64,000 nucleotides of DNA from Neocallimastix lanati (nom. inval.) (lineage: Eukaryota > Neocallimastigomycota > Neocallimastigomycetes > Neocallimastigales > Neocallimastigaceae): contig JACVTC010000011.1 of the NCBI GenBank assembly GCA_016946835.1, positions 775,001-839,000 on the forward strand. The letters are read 5' to 3'. The notes beneath the pieces were generated by a model. The model did no database searches and was not told where the DNA came from. It was given only the letters and a program-made list of their open reading frames with translations. Each line of letters opens with the position of its first letter. Position 1 is the first letter of the stretch. The translations under genes were made by a program, and so were the position numbers. Of this stretch, positions 12,709 through 25,616 are shown piece by piece.

Positions 12709-14320
12709 TAATTACCTTCCATTTGGACTATGTTTTAAAGTATTTGGATAAAGTTCACAATTACCAAGATCTTTTACAGCTAAACTAACTTGTTCACCAT
12801 CCTTAATATTAGTGTCTATATAAAAATTAAATTAGATTAATATTATTATTTTAATTATAATAATTATTTTTTATTTTATATTATTTTGATTTTATTAAAT
12901 ATATATATACCAATTGCTGTCTTAATATTAGCTGTTTGAATATCATTGTGAGAAGCCCAAATAATTTTTCCACTATTATCCATACTGATTGCTGGTTCTT
13001 CTCTACCAATCTTTATTTTATATTATTAATTAAACAAATAATATAAAATAAAATGTTAATTTATTTTAATTTATTAATTTATAGTCATTAATTCTTTTAT
13101 TATCCTTAATTTTTTTATTATCCTTAATTTTTTTTAATTATCATAAATAGATAATATTTCTTATTTTACTTTTATACAGATAACCCCTTCATCATAACCT
13201 ATAGCAATATTATTACTACTCTTTAAGTAAGCTAAAGCCCAAACACGTTCCATACCATAATTTAATGTTTCTTCTAATCTATAGGTATTTACATGCCAGA
13301 AACGAATAGTACCATCTTCACTACCACTGACAATAATTGGTAATTTTGGATGGAAGCAAACCATACTAACATTTTCAGTATGTCCTTCTAAAGTTTGTAC
13401 ACAAGTTTTGTTTTGATAATCCCAAACTTTAATAAGACTTTAATTAAGATTTATTTAAAAAAAAAATAATAAAAATAAAAATAAAAATAAAAAATAAAAA
13501 AAATAAAAATAAAAATAAAAAATAAAAAAAATAAAATAAAATAAAAAGAAAAAAATAGAATAAAATAATAAAAATAAAAATAAAAAATAAAAAAATAAAA
13601 TAAAATAAAATAAAAAGAAAAAAATAGAATAAATTAATAAAAATAAAAATAAAAAAAATAAAAATAAAAATAAAAAAAAACAAAAATAAAAAAAAATAAA
13701 AATAAAAAAAATAAATAAATAAATAAATAAATTAATAGAAATTCATTATATATTATATTTTTAATTCTGTATTTTCAAATATATTTAATAAAATTCGAAT
13801 ATTTACTGATCGTCAGCACCACTAACAAGATATGGCTTTTCACTACCTTGGTAATACTCAACACAATTTACACCTTTTTCGTGACCTTCAAGAGTATAAT
13901 TTGCAACTGGTGAACCTAAAGACCAAACTTTAATTGTACGATCAAGAGATGCACTGGCAAAAGTATTAGTATCTTTTGGATTAAATACGACTTGCATAAT
14001 ATAGTGTGTATGCCCTTCAAAGACCTTTTTTTTTTTTTTTTTTTTTTTTTTTGGGTGTGTGTATTTTGTTTGGTTGTTATTAATATTAATATTATTGTTA
14101 TTAGATGTTAGATGTTTTTTAATTTTCAATGTTATATATTATTATAAAATATTATAAATAAAAAATAAGAATAATTTAGTAAAAAATATATATATATATA
14201 AAAAAGAATGCATATATAAATTATTGTTTATTACATAAAAACTAAATTTTATTTAGATATATCTTTAATTTTTTTTTTTTAATAAATGAAAAAAAAAAAA
14301 AAAAAAATAAAATAAAATAA

Positions 14321-14351
<31 letters not shown>

Positions 14352-14659
14352 TAAAAATAAAAATAAAAATAAAAATAAATCATAACAATATATATTTAAA
14401 TATTATTCACCATAATATTTTTCCATGCATGTTCCCAATCCCATAATTTAATTGTGAAATCATCTGAACTACTAAGAACATATGGTTGAGTTGGATGAAC
14501 AGCAATACTTCTAATATAATCAGCGTGTGCTTCGAAACCAATAACCTTTTCGTGTGTATTATAATTGAAAACTCTAATATTCATATCATCTGAACCAGTA
14601 ATAATCCAAGATTTTCTAGAAACAAATTTTGCAGTACGAACTTTAATGAATCATTTTTT

Positions 14660-14729
<70 letters not shown>

Positions 14730-15454
14730 TATATATATATATATTTAATTTATATTTTTTATGAATTAATTTTCAAATTCTTTTCATAAATTTTGACTAC
14801 TATATTTAAATTTAATCAATATATTATAAATTAATTATTTAATAATTACCTGGTAATTCCGAAACTTCAAATGTTTTAACCATTTGCTAAAATACCAATG
14901 AAAAAAACATTTTTTTTTTTTTTTTTTTTTTGTATTATTATATATATGTTGCATATTGTCAATTTTTATTATATATATACATATATGTATTTTTTTATTT
15001 TTTCTTTGAATCCACATTTAATGAAAATATAAAAAATTTATTTTATAATTACTTGAGTTTCATAATTCCAAATGTAAACATTTCCGTTATATAACGCTGA
15101 TAAAAGCCATGGTTCAGTTGGGTGAAAATCAACAGATTTTACTCTATCTGATCTTGAAATTAATTGTCTCTGTTTTTATTTATTAGAAATTTTGACATTT
15201 TTATATATATAAAAGAATTAATTTTATCCTGTTTTATTATTATTTTTAGTTCTGTCTTTGATAAAAAAAAAAAAAAAAAAAAATAAAAAAGAATAAAACA
15301 TTAACAAACCTTAATATCTAATCTTAATGGCTATTTATATTATTATATACAAAATAACAATATTATTGAAAAAAAATTAATATAACGTTTTAAATATTAA
15401 TGATTTATAATTAATTATTATTATTATATTTTATTTTTTTTTTCATATTACCAT
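8998..15454 (-). CDS. COPB2: Coatomer subunit beta' (COPB2/Sec27), 21 exons
   Basis: Beta'-COP of the COPI coat, acting in Golgi-to-ER and intra-Golgi transport. Exons in order: 15452-15454, 15310-15330, 15053-15169, 14850-14886, 14411-14640, 13807-14024, 13170-13437, 12911-13010, 12716-12815, 12460-12570, 12137-12335, 11864-12030, 11595-11702, 11404-11461, 11130-11280, 10863-11023, 10536-10647, 10286-10418, 9639-10059, 9422-9475, 8998-9216. All junctions are GT-AG and keep frame, giving 995 residues. The N-terminal WD40 propeller (residues about 8-300) shows [29 protein letters not shown] and [11 protein letters not shown]. The coatomer WD-associated region follows ([35 protein letters not shown]). 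The tail is a Glu/Asn/Lys-rich repeat, longer than in animals (about 906 residues there). The first exon carries only the start codon. The family call is secure; individual short exons were placed by alignment. Confidence 0.95.
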
Positions 15455-16047
15455 TATATGTATTTATATTATATACTGGTCCAATAAAAATTAAAACTTT
15501 AAATGTTAATTAATATAAAATTTAAAATATTAATATAAAAAAAAAAAAAAAAAAAAAAGAATATTTAATAAATCTTCTTTCTTGAAATAAATTTAAAATA
15601 TTATTTTCAATGTGATAAAATAAAACTATTGTAATTTGGAAAATCCATTATTATTTATGTAATGATAATTACTATAATTTTTATTATAATTTTTATAATT
15701 ATAAATTCAAATGATTTTTATTATATGCTTATTTTTTTTTAAATTACTATAATGAATTTATATTTGTATTATATTTTCTTTATCAGTGAAAATTTATTTT
15801 CTTTCTACGAATATGTCATATGCCATATATGTTATATAATACTGTGACTACAAAAATTTGTTTTATTTATTTATAATTATACATAAATTTTTAATATAGA
15901 AAGATTATTTACAATTTTTTTTTTTCAATTCCTTATTTTGATTTCTTAAATTTTATTTATTATTTAATTATGAAAAGGAAATTGCTTTTATAAATAAAGA
16001 TTTTATAAAATATAATCTCTAAAATGTAACGTCTTGAATAATTATGA

Positions 16048-16086
<39 letters not shown>

Positions 16087-16418
16087 TTATTTAATAATAT
16101 AATTTTTTTTTTTTTGTTACTGATTTATTAAATAATATATTAATAATAAAGATATTTAAATTAGTATATATTTATTATTAATATTTAATGATATAAATAT
16201 ATTAATATATTAATTACTATATAAATTTATATAAAATAAAAAAAATAATAAAATATTTTTTATATTCTTTTTATTTAAAAAAAAAAAAAATATTTTTATT
16301 TGTAAATAAAAGGTTATTTTGAAAATTATAAATTATATGAATATATAATTTTCTTTTTTAATTCTTTATTAAAAATTTTATAATTATACACATTATTTAG
16401 ATATTTATTTTAATAACA
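15455..16418. promoter_or_regulatory. Shared divergent upstream region of COPB2 and TRAPPC2L
   Basis: About 960 bp between two start codons pointing away from each other. It is AT-rich with TA and poly-T tracts, and I can name no specific element. Both flanking genes act in ER/Golgi vesicle traffic, so coordinated expression is possible (inference). Confidence 0.4.
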
Positions 16419-17460
16419 ATGTCTTTAACTTCTATAAACACTGTAACAAAAGTTAGCTGTGTCGCTATCATTGGAAAGAATGTAAATACCATTTAATTAA
16501 TATACTGTAATATACTTTTATTGATAATAAATAAATTTCAAAATTTGAATTATATAAATTTATATTTATAATTTTTATTTTTTTCTTTTTATTATTTTTT
16601 TTAATTATTTATATATATTATCAATATTAAAATGCTAAAATTAAATAAAACATACATTTATATTATTAAAAAAAAATAATAATAATAATAAAATAAAATT
16701 AATAATCACTGTATTATAATTATATTTAAAGAACAATCCAATGTTTATAAAAAATTATTCCAATGAAGTCGACGAATTAAAATTTCATTATTTAGCAAAT
16801 ATATCTTGTGATTTAGTTGAAGCGAAAAGTATATATCAATATATATATATATATATAAATATCTTGTTGATAATATATTCTATCAATATCAAATAATTTC
16901 AATAGCTATTTTTTTTTTATAAAATTTCATATATAAAGATTAATAATATAAATGTTTTTTTTTTTTTTTTTTTTTGTAAACAATAAGTAACCCAATCAAA
17001 ATATAATGATTCCTATCTTGGTTTATTATATATTATGGAAGATCTTGCTGTTTATGGTTATTTAACTAATACTAAAATAAAAATAATTATTATTCTTACT
17101 ATATCAATTAATCCTGTTAAGGATATGGAAATGAAACAAGTAAAATAATGAATATAATAAATAATGTTTAATAATAATAATATCAATAATATATATATAT
17201 TTATTTATTTTTACTTTTTTTTTATTTTATTTTTATTTTTTTTATATATATTTAAATTTTAAACATAATATCCATAATAAATTATTTTTGTTTACAATGA
17301 TAATTAGATATTTAGAAAAGTTCATAATGTTTACAGTAATTTAATTTCAAATCCATTCTATGATCCAGATTCAAGAAATACAATCACTTCCAAATCATTT
17401 ATTAAAGGAATTGATAAAATAGTTAATACTAGTTTCCAAAATGATGTAACATATTCATAA
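16419..17460 (+). CDS. TRAPPC2L: TRAPP complex subunit 2-like (TRAPPC2L), 4 exons
   Basis: A small longin-fold subunit of the TRAPP complexes, which tether vesicles and activate Rab GTPases at the Golgi. Exons 16419-16481, 16732-16828, 16988-17139 and 17308-17460 join in frame to 154 residues (animal TRAPPC2L about 140). Diagnostic stretches are VSCVAIIGKNNNPMFIKNY, ELKFHYLANISCDLVEAK, SYLGLLYIMEDLAVYGYLTN and IFRKVHNVYSNLISNPFYD. These match the family's NPLYI, ELKFHY, YLGLLYPTED.KVYGYVTN and FRKLHN..NPFY positions. The protein starts directly with the first beta strand and has no signal peptide. Extra residues relative to animals are a 10-residue N-terminal extension and a few in the middle. 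It is divergent to COPB2. Confidence 0.92.
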
Positions 17461-17723
17461 ACATAATTAAAATAAAATTTTATTATATTTCTTTTTTTAC
17501 CCAATTTACAATTACAAATAAAATTTTGTTATCTCAATTATTTTGTTTATATAATATAAACAAAATATGAAATAAAACAAATAAACTATTATTATTACAT
17601 CAAATCACATATATATAATATGATAACACAATAGAATTTATTTTTAAATTGAAAAAAAAAATGAAATATTAAAAACAAATTAAATATAGTTAAAAGAAAT
17701 AATAATAATAATAAACAAACAAA

Positions 17724-17784
<61 letters not shown>

Positions 17785-18023
17785 AAATATGATGAAAAAT
17801 ACAAATAAAAAAAATAAAATAAAATGTAATTATTAAATAATAAATAGAATAAATAAAATTTGAATTTTTTTTTTTTTTTTTTTAAAAAAAAAAAGTAAAA
17901 TAAAAATAAAAAAAGAAAATAAAAATAAATAATAATGATGATAATAATAGTAGTTATACAAATTTTTAAAATTTTATTAGTATAAATATAACAATATAAT
18001 CATATAATTTACTATTTAAATCC

Positions 18024-18083
<60 letters not shown>

Positions 18084-18229
18084 TTTCAATAATAGCAAAA
18101 TAAATATAAAGTCAAGAATTTTTAATTAATATAATGTAATGGAATTTAATTGCATTATAAAGTTGAGTTATATTATCAATTAATATAATAAAATAATAAA
18201 ATAGATATTATCTGACCATGTTTAAATCT
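17461..18229. other. AT-rich intergenic DNA
   Basis: Long poly-A runs (about 17725-17775 and 18035-18080) and AT-rich DNA. A minus-strand ORF at 17595 is poly-Phe from poly-T and is not a gene. Confidence 0.7.
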
Positions 18230-18700
18230 TGAAATTTCATATTATTATTATTATTATTAAATAAAAATTTTTTTTTTTATTTTAACCAAAAAGTCTCAAA
18301 CAAATAATATTATTAATATTCATAACGTGGATTTGTCTCTTTCATCCAAAGAATTATTTATATTCCAATGGATTTCTATATATAGCCAAAAAATTAATAA
18401 ATAAAAAAGTAGTAAATAATGTTGAATCACTATATTTAATTTCTACTAAAAAATATTTAATAATAAATAAAATAAATTAGCTTTTTATTAGTATAATTTT
18501 TTTAATGACAAATATTTATAATAATAATTTATTTTTTTAAGTGTTACTTTATACATAAATAATACTTTTTTTTAACTTTTTAAAAGAATAACTTGTGAAA
18601 TTAACCTTCATATTTTGAAATTAATAAAATTTGAATGCTTTATATAGATTCTAATATTATATAACTTTAAATAATATTGGAGACATTATATATACGTATA
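18230..18700. repeat. Left part of tandem-duplication unit 1 (copy A)
   Basis: This roughly 470-bp block matches 25966-26508 along its length. Shared landmarks are CTTGAAATTTCATATTATT, GATTTCTATATATAGCC, AAATTAATAAATAAA, AAATTTGAATG and ATATTGGAGACATTATATAT, with an estimated fifth of positions changed. It marks the start of the older tandem-duplication unit that includes EIF2B3. No coding capacity seen. Confidence 0.82.
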
Positions 18701-18966
18701 TATATATTTAATAATATATATTTAATATATAAAGTAATTTCTAATAAACCAAAATCATATTCTCAATTAATATTAGAACTATTAATTAAATTATACATAT
18801 AGTTATTATTCTGATTATTCTAGTAATAAGATACATTACTAGAACAATCAATATATATATATAACTTTTGTTGAAATTTTTTATTTACTGTTGTTGTTAT
18901 TGTTGTATTTTGTTCTGTCATAATCATTATTATTAGAATTAATATATAAATATTTTAACATACGTA

Positions 18967-19011
<45 letters not shown>

Positions 19012-19297
19012 TAAAAATATTACAATATAAATAAGTAAAATATACATATATATATTTTCATAATATATAAAAAAACCAAAATTAAACTCAATTAAAAATT
19101 AAAAGATATTTAAAGATGATATTAATTGTAATTATATATTAAATAGTACATTTCGTTTAATCTAAAGATTCATGATATCTAATTTTTAATTATTATCTTT
19201 TATATATATATATATTTTTTTCCAAAAATTATTATAAATCCATTTATATAAATTTTTAATAAAAACTTATAACAACAACATCAACAACAACAACAAC

Positions 19298-19339
<42 letters not shown>

Positions 19340-20527
19340 AATAAATAAATAAAATATTTAATAATCGAAAATATAATTATAAATATTCAAAATATAATTT
19401 TTTAGTGTATATTCCACAAAACCACAAATAAAAAATGTTTTTATTTAAATATGTATTACAATATAGAAATTAAAATGTATGGAAATTAAAAAAAATAAAT
19501 AAAATATATATGCATAGTTTTAGCATAATCATAGCATAAATAAACATATATTAGCAATATATGCTTATATTATTATTATTAATGTTCAAAAAAGCTATAT
19601 TGTTAATTGATAAACATATGCATATATTGCTAATATTAACTATAAAACAATATAGTTTATATAAAAATAATAGCTATATTGTTAAAATTAATTATAAAAG
19701 TTATATGATTTATTAAACAACTTAGCTATATTTGATTAAAGACTTGATTTAACATTATTCAGAGATATTAAAATATATAAATATTCATTTGTTTTAAAAT
19801 TCTCAATATTGAAAAAAAAAAATTATTATGTTGAATAATATATCAATTTATTATTTTTTATATTTGTTATTTAACTAACTTTAATAAAAAGTATTTATTA
19901 GTATCACATATTTATTAATAATTTTATAAATATTATTATTTTTATAAACTGAATTATTATAACAAATATATTATAAACAAGAAATCCCAACTCTTTTTTT
20001 TTTTTTAATAATCAAGTAAATATTGATGTATTGATGTATTGATACTATTATAACTTTATAATTTTATAATAATTGAAATTTCTGGCTGTTATTTACAAAG
20101 AAATATATATATAATTCTGTTAATTACATAAATTATTATTATATTTAAATTCATAAAATTTTTGATATAATACGAAACTTATCAATATACGTAATTTATC
20201 ATATTAAAATTCGAATTTTAATATATTAAATAATTTTTTTTTTTCTATTTTTTTATATATTTTTATATAAAATTTCATTATTAATAAATAAATCTTATTG
20301 GACCATCAATTTTTTTTTTTTTTAAAAAAAAAAAAAAATAAAATTTAGAAATATTTATCTTTTTTTTTATAGTAATAAAATTATAAATAAATATTCTATA
20401 GAAATATATATATATAATATATATAAAAGATAAAATAAAAATAAAAATAAACAAATATCTTTATATATATATTTTTATTATTTTTTTGTTATATTATTAT
20501 TATAGTAATAAAAAAAATAAGAATACC

Positions 20528-20614
<87 letters not shown>

Positions 20615-20717
20615 TCACTATTATTGATAAATATATACACACTATTTCTTTTTCTTATTTTTTTTAAAAATAAACATAAAAGATTTTATATTTTAATTCA
20701 AATAATATTTTATAAAA
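18701..20717. other. Upstream region of EIF2B3
   Basis: AT-rich and without genes. It holds a poly-A tract (18968-19009), an AAT/CAA run near 19270-19350, a 14-bp inverted repeat TTAGCAATATATGC / GCATATATTGCTAA around 19549 and 19618 that could form a hairpin, and an AAT microsatellite at 20527-20611. The start of EIF2B3 follows. Confidence 0.65.
20527..20611. repeat. AAT microsatellite
   Basis: About 28 AAT units, 110 bases upstream of the EIF2B3 start codon. The poly-Asn ORF across it is not counted as a gene. Confidence 0.9.
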
Positions 20718-22857
20718 ATGTTTTCAGCTAAATTAAAGGTTGAAGCAGTAAATGAATTTCAAGCTGTAATTCTTGCCGGTTATGGTAGTAGGTTACTATT
20801 GTCAAAGTGTCACAACTTCATTTATTACAAATAATGCATTTATATTTATATAAAGGCATATTTATTATATTTAAAAGAGATAAAAACATATAAACTAAAA
20901 ATTTTTATTAAATTTCAAAAAATAATATATATATTAATATTATTCTTGAAAATCAAATTTATCTAAACTATAATTAAATACAAAAAAAAAAAATAGAATG
21001 TATCCATTAACCGAAGAAAATTCATTACCAAAAGCACTTCTTCCAATTGCAAATAAACCGTTACTTTATTATCAATTACAATGGCTTGTCAAGGCAGGAA
21101 TTCAAGGTATTATAAAATTTCAAAATAGTTTAATTCATCAAACAGTTTTCTTATTTCTTTTTTTTTTTTTTTTTTAAGAAATAATAATAATAATAATAAT
21201 AAAAGGAAAAAATAACTATTAAATAAAAGTATAAATATTAAAAAACTATTTAATTATTTTAATTTTCATTTCAACATAATGAATACAGATGTTATTGTTA
21301 CATGTCATAAAGATATAGCTCAAAAAATAAATGTCTATTTAAATACTATATATGATGTTTTCAATGAAATTAAAGTTGAAGTTGTTGCAATTAATGACTA
21401 TGTCGGTACAGCAGATGCTTTAAGATATTTGAAAGAAAAAGATAAATTAAAAGTAATTATAAATTATTTATTTGTTTTTAAAATTTTCAATAAAATAACT
21501 GGGTATAAAGCATTATTAATAATTTCAAAAATATAAATTTTAACTTTTTTTTTTTTTTTTAAAAAAAAAATAAAAAATAATAAAAACAAATAATAAATAA
21601 AATAAATATAATATAATTAACAATGAAATTAAAGCCAATGGATATAATTGTTATTAGTTGTGATCTTGTTACGGATATTCTACCACATCATATATTAGAT
21701 GTACATCGTGTTGTTAACCCAGCTATGACAGCATTATATTATGAAGATCCAAAGGCTGATGCCGAAAAAACTAATAAAGAAATGGGTAAGTCAAAATATA
21801 TATATATAATATAAATACTATATAATATTTTTACAATATTATATATAGTAAAAGTATTATATTATAATAAAATTTTCGTTCAAAAATTATTTTTTTTTAA
21901 TATGAAAATAAATAAAATTTGTAATATACAAATGGTTATTAAAATTCTATTTAAAAATTAAAAAAAAAAAAAATAAAATAAAAAAAATATATATATATAT
22001 AAATATATAAATGTAAATATTTAAAATAACCAATTTATAAAAAGATACTGCTGATTATATTGGTATCAATCCAAATCGTTCACAATTAATATATGTTGCT
22101 TCAAAAACTGATTATAGTTCGGAATTACCTTTCAGAATGAATTTATTACAAAAGTATAAATTTAAATATATAAAATATTAATATTTATACATAAAAAATT
22201 CAATCATTTATTTGTATAATTAATAACCAATATTTTATTATTATTATTATCACTATTATTTATTATATAATATTATATTATATATATATATTTAACTCTA
22301 TAAAAATAGATTCCCAGTTATGGATTTATATACTAATTTAAGAGATGCTCATCTTTACATTTTTAAACAATGGATTTTTGATTTACTTCTTCAAAAGAAA
22401 AATATAAGTAGTGTTCGTGGTGAATTAGTTCCATTATTAGTAAGATGTCAATCTGCCAGTACCGAATGGTTAGAAAAGGAAGGTCTCGATAAATGTAAGT
22501 TTCAAAATACAAAAAAAAAAATAATAAAATAAAAAATGATAAAAAAATAAAAAATAAAAATAAATATAAAAATAAAAGTAAAAATAAAAATATTAATAAA
22601 AATAAAAATAAAAATTAATAGTTATAAAACTTATTAAACCATAATTTATTAATATATATATTCTTTTTTTTTAAAAAAAAAAAAATATTATATATATATA
22701 TATTTATCAATTTATATATTTTTCATTTAAATAATTCCAAAAATATAAAAATCCATTATATAAAAAATATTTATTATAATGATAATAATTTATATATTAT
22801 ATGATTATCAAAATAAAATACATTTATATTTATATCATTATTATTATTATTAATGTC

Positions 22858-22897
<40 letters not shown>

Positions 22898-23378
22898 AAA
22901 AAATAATATATATATATATAAATCAAAATATTTTTTTTTTTATAAAAATATATATATATTTATATTTATATAGTTATTCAAAATAATGATAATAATAATA
23001 CTTCTGGCATTACTTCATCACCTTCATTATCATTATCATCATCAAATCATTTATCTCATGATGATAATAAAAATGCTTCTATGTGTGTCGCTATTATTGA
23101 TACTTTTGGATATTGTAGTCGTGCGAATACACTTCCAACCTACGTAGAAATTAATAGATATATGACTCGTCAATCTTCAGAACCTCGTATTCCTGATAGT
23201 GCTGAAGTTAGTCCAAAGACTCAAGTAGGTTCCGATTCTCTTGTAGGTGACAGTTCAAAAATTGGAGAAAGATGTTCCATAAAAAAATCTGTGATTGGTA
23301 GTCATTGTACCATTGGACGTAATGTTAAAATTATTGGTTCTGTTATTATGGACTATGTTGTTATAGAAGATAAGTAAG

Positions 23379-23412
<34 letters not shown>

Positions 23413-23868
23413 GTTATATATGTTATATATGTTTTTATTATTATTTATTTCCCTTTTTATTATTATTATTTTAATTATTTATTTACTCTTTTTATTATTG
23501 TTTTTCTATCTTCAAAATAGTGTTAAATTAGAAAATTGTATTGTTTGTAATAATGGTAAAGTCTTAGAAAAATGTCACCTAGTCAATTGTGAAATTGCAG
23601 CTGGTTTTGTTGTTCCAAATAATAGTAAGTTATTTTATTTATATATTGTTTTTAAATTTTAATATAATTAATATTTATTTTATTAAATATTATGATCATC
23701 AACATCAATTATTATTAATTATTACTTTAACTTTTTTTATTTCTAATATTATTTTTTTTTCTGTATTTTATTATATTATTCTTATTTTATTTATTTAATA
23801 TTATTTAATTAGCTCAAACCAAGAATGAACAATTTGCAGAATTTAGAGAATTGGATAAGGATTTCTAA
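20718..23868 (+). CDS. EIF2B3: Translation initiation factor eIF2B subunit gamma, 9 exons
   Basis: Catalytic-core subunit of eIF2B, the guanine nucleotide exchange factor for eIF2. Exons 20718-20791, 20997-21106, 21289-21452, 21635-21785, 22045-22153, 22310-22494, 22974-23373, 23521-23624 and 23813-23868 join in frame to 450 residues (human about 452). Residues about 12-240 are the nucleotidyltransferase-like domain (EFQAVILAGYGSRMYPLTE, SLPKALLPIANKPLLYYQL, DIIVISCDLVTDILPHH). Residues about 265-300 are a Ser/Asn-rich insert. The C-terminal left-handed beta helix follows (KIGERCSIKKSVIGSHCTIG, VKIIGSVIMDYVVIED, NCIVCNNGKVLEKCHLVNC). Intron 1 has an unusual donor (GTTACT). It is the intact copy in tandem unit 1; a relic of the second copy lies at 26530-26790. 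Confidence 0.95.
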
Positions 23869-24506
23869 AAATAAAATAAAATAAAAAATAAAAAAATAAA
23901 AAAAAAAAAAAAAAGGCATATATCATTACTTTTTTTTTTTTTTTTTTTTTTTTTTAATTAATTTTTAATTTGTTTTATTTCCTACTTTTTCATTTTTTTC
24001 ATTTCATTTTAAATTATTTTTTATTTTGGGAATATATTTATATATATTTCTTTTCTTTAAAAATTAGAGTTTTTAATCATAATTCAAAAATTTTATAATT
24101 CAATAAAGTTAATCAATTATTCAATATATATATATATATAAATAATTTTTTTTTTTTTTTTTAAAAATAATATATATATATTTAAAATACATGCACATAA
24201 AAATTAAAATAAAATAAAAAAAAATAAAATAAAAATTAATGAATAAGTAAAAATAATAATAAGATAAAAAAAATAATAATAATAATAAATAAAAAATGAA
24301 AGATTTTTTATATTGTTTATTATTTGTATCTATATGTAAATTTTATTATTATTATTATAATTAATTATTATTCAATTAGAGATAGATTATTTATTTTGTT
24401 TTTAACAATAAAAAAAAAAAAAAAGTATTTATAATAACTTGTAAAAAAAATGTTAGGAAGATAATTTTTTTTTTTTTTATTTCAAAATAATTATTATATA
24501 TATATT

Positions 24507-24551
<45 letters not shown>

Positions 24552-24596
24552 TATTCAATAACTATTGAGAAGGAAAAAGACTTCCAATGAGAATAC
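23869..24596. other. EIF2B3 downstream region
   Basis: AT-rich, with poly-T runs at about 23932-23955 and 24507-24548. No gene seen. Confidence 0.7.
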
Positions 24597-24784
24597 ATGG
24601 GTAAAACAGCAGAATTGGAATCTTCTGTAACTGTAGTAGTTAAAGTATTTAAAATAGTAGTTGTTGTAGTAGAAAGTTCATTAGTTGTATTGATATCATT
24701 TATTGTTGGTTTTTAAGCATTTTCCGAAGGATTAGTTTTATTGGTAATAACTTCAGTTGAAGTTGTCTTTTTATCTTCTTCCAT
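24597..24784 (-). pseudogene. Thr/Asn-rich gene fragment, copy 1
   Basis: From an ATG (CAT at 24782-24784) the minus strand reads MEEDKKTTSTEVITNKTN, then PSENA and a TAA stop, then in the same frame KPTINDINTTNELSTTTTT. A diverged second copy lies at 26829-26960 in unit 2, where this stop is not present but other stops are. The parent protein is not recognised. Both copies look dead. Confidence 0.6.
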
Positions 24785-24805
24785 TATGTATCTATGTATA
24801 TATAT

Positions 24806-24932
24806 AAAGAAGATATTAATAAAATGATAAAATCTAAACCAAAAAAAAAAAAAAAAAAAAAAAAAACATACTTATTCAGATTCTTCGGATAGTGATAATG
24901 ATAGTGATAATGATAGTGATAATAGTAGTGAT
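24806..24932 (+). pseudogene. Extra fragment of the SREK1IP1-like second exon
   Basis: Reads EDINKMIKSKPKK, a poly-A-expanded Lys run, then TYSDSSDSDNDSDNDSD. It matches 28221-28325 of the intact gene, is cut off by poly-T at 24933 and carries no start. It is a third, partial copy inside unit 1 and has no counterpart at the equivalent place in unit 2, so it is a separate insertion event. Confidence 0.75.
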
Positions 24933-25215
24933 TTTTTTTTTTTTTCAATATTTATATATTTTTAAATTTAATTGTTTTTTTAAGTTCCCTATATTAAAAT
25001 CACATGAATTTAATTTAATTAATGTTCAATAAAAATATTTATATGGAATATTTCATTTTTAGGAAATTATGATGATTAAAATATTAAAAAAATTAATCAA
25101 AATAATTATTTTTACTGATATATACAAAATTTTTTGAAAAAAATTTTTTTTTTTTTTGTTTTAAATACTGAATTTTTTATTTTATTTTAAATTATTAAAA
25201 ATAAAAAAGAAAAAA

Positions 25216-25576
25216 ATGGATGAAAAAAAAAAAGGTTTAGATGCCTTTTCAAGATTAAGTTCGGGAAGGAATCAAGGACCAGTTCAATCTACTTGTAAGA
25301 AATGTGGTGAAGGTATTAATTTTTTTTTTTTATTAATAAATATTAAATATTTTAAAAGTTGATTTGAAATTATATATCATTAATATATATATATATATAT
25401 ATATATAATACATATATAATATGATATATAAATTTCTAATCCAAAAATTTAAATACAAAATGGTATTTAAAAAAATATTTTAAAATGAAATATATTTATA
25501 AAAAAATGAATATAATTAAAAAAAAAATTATATATGTTTTAATTTATTTTTTTTTAATTTATTATATTTTATTTTA

Positions 25577-25616
<40 letters not shown>

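Noticed and set aside
20486-20731. Poly-Asn ORF upstream of EIF2B3
   Set aside because: It consists of the AAT microsatellite plus random AT-rich flanks and overlaps the EIF2B3 start in another frame.
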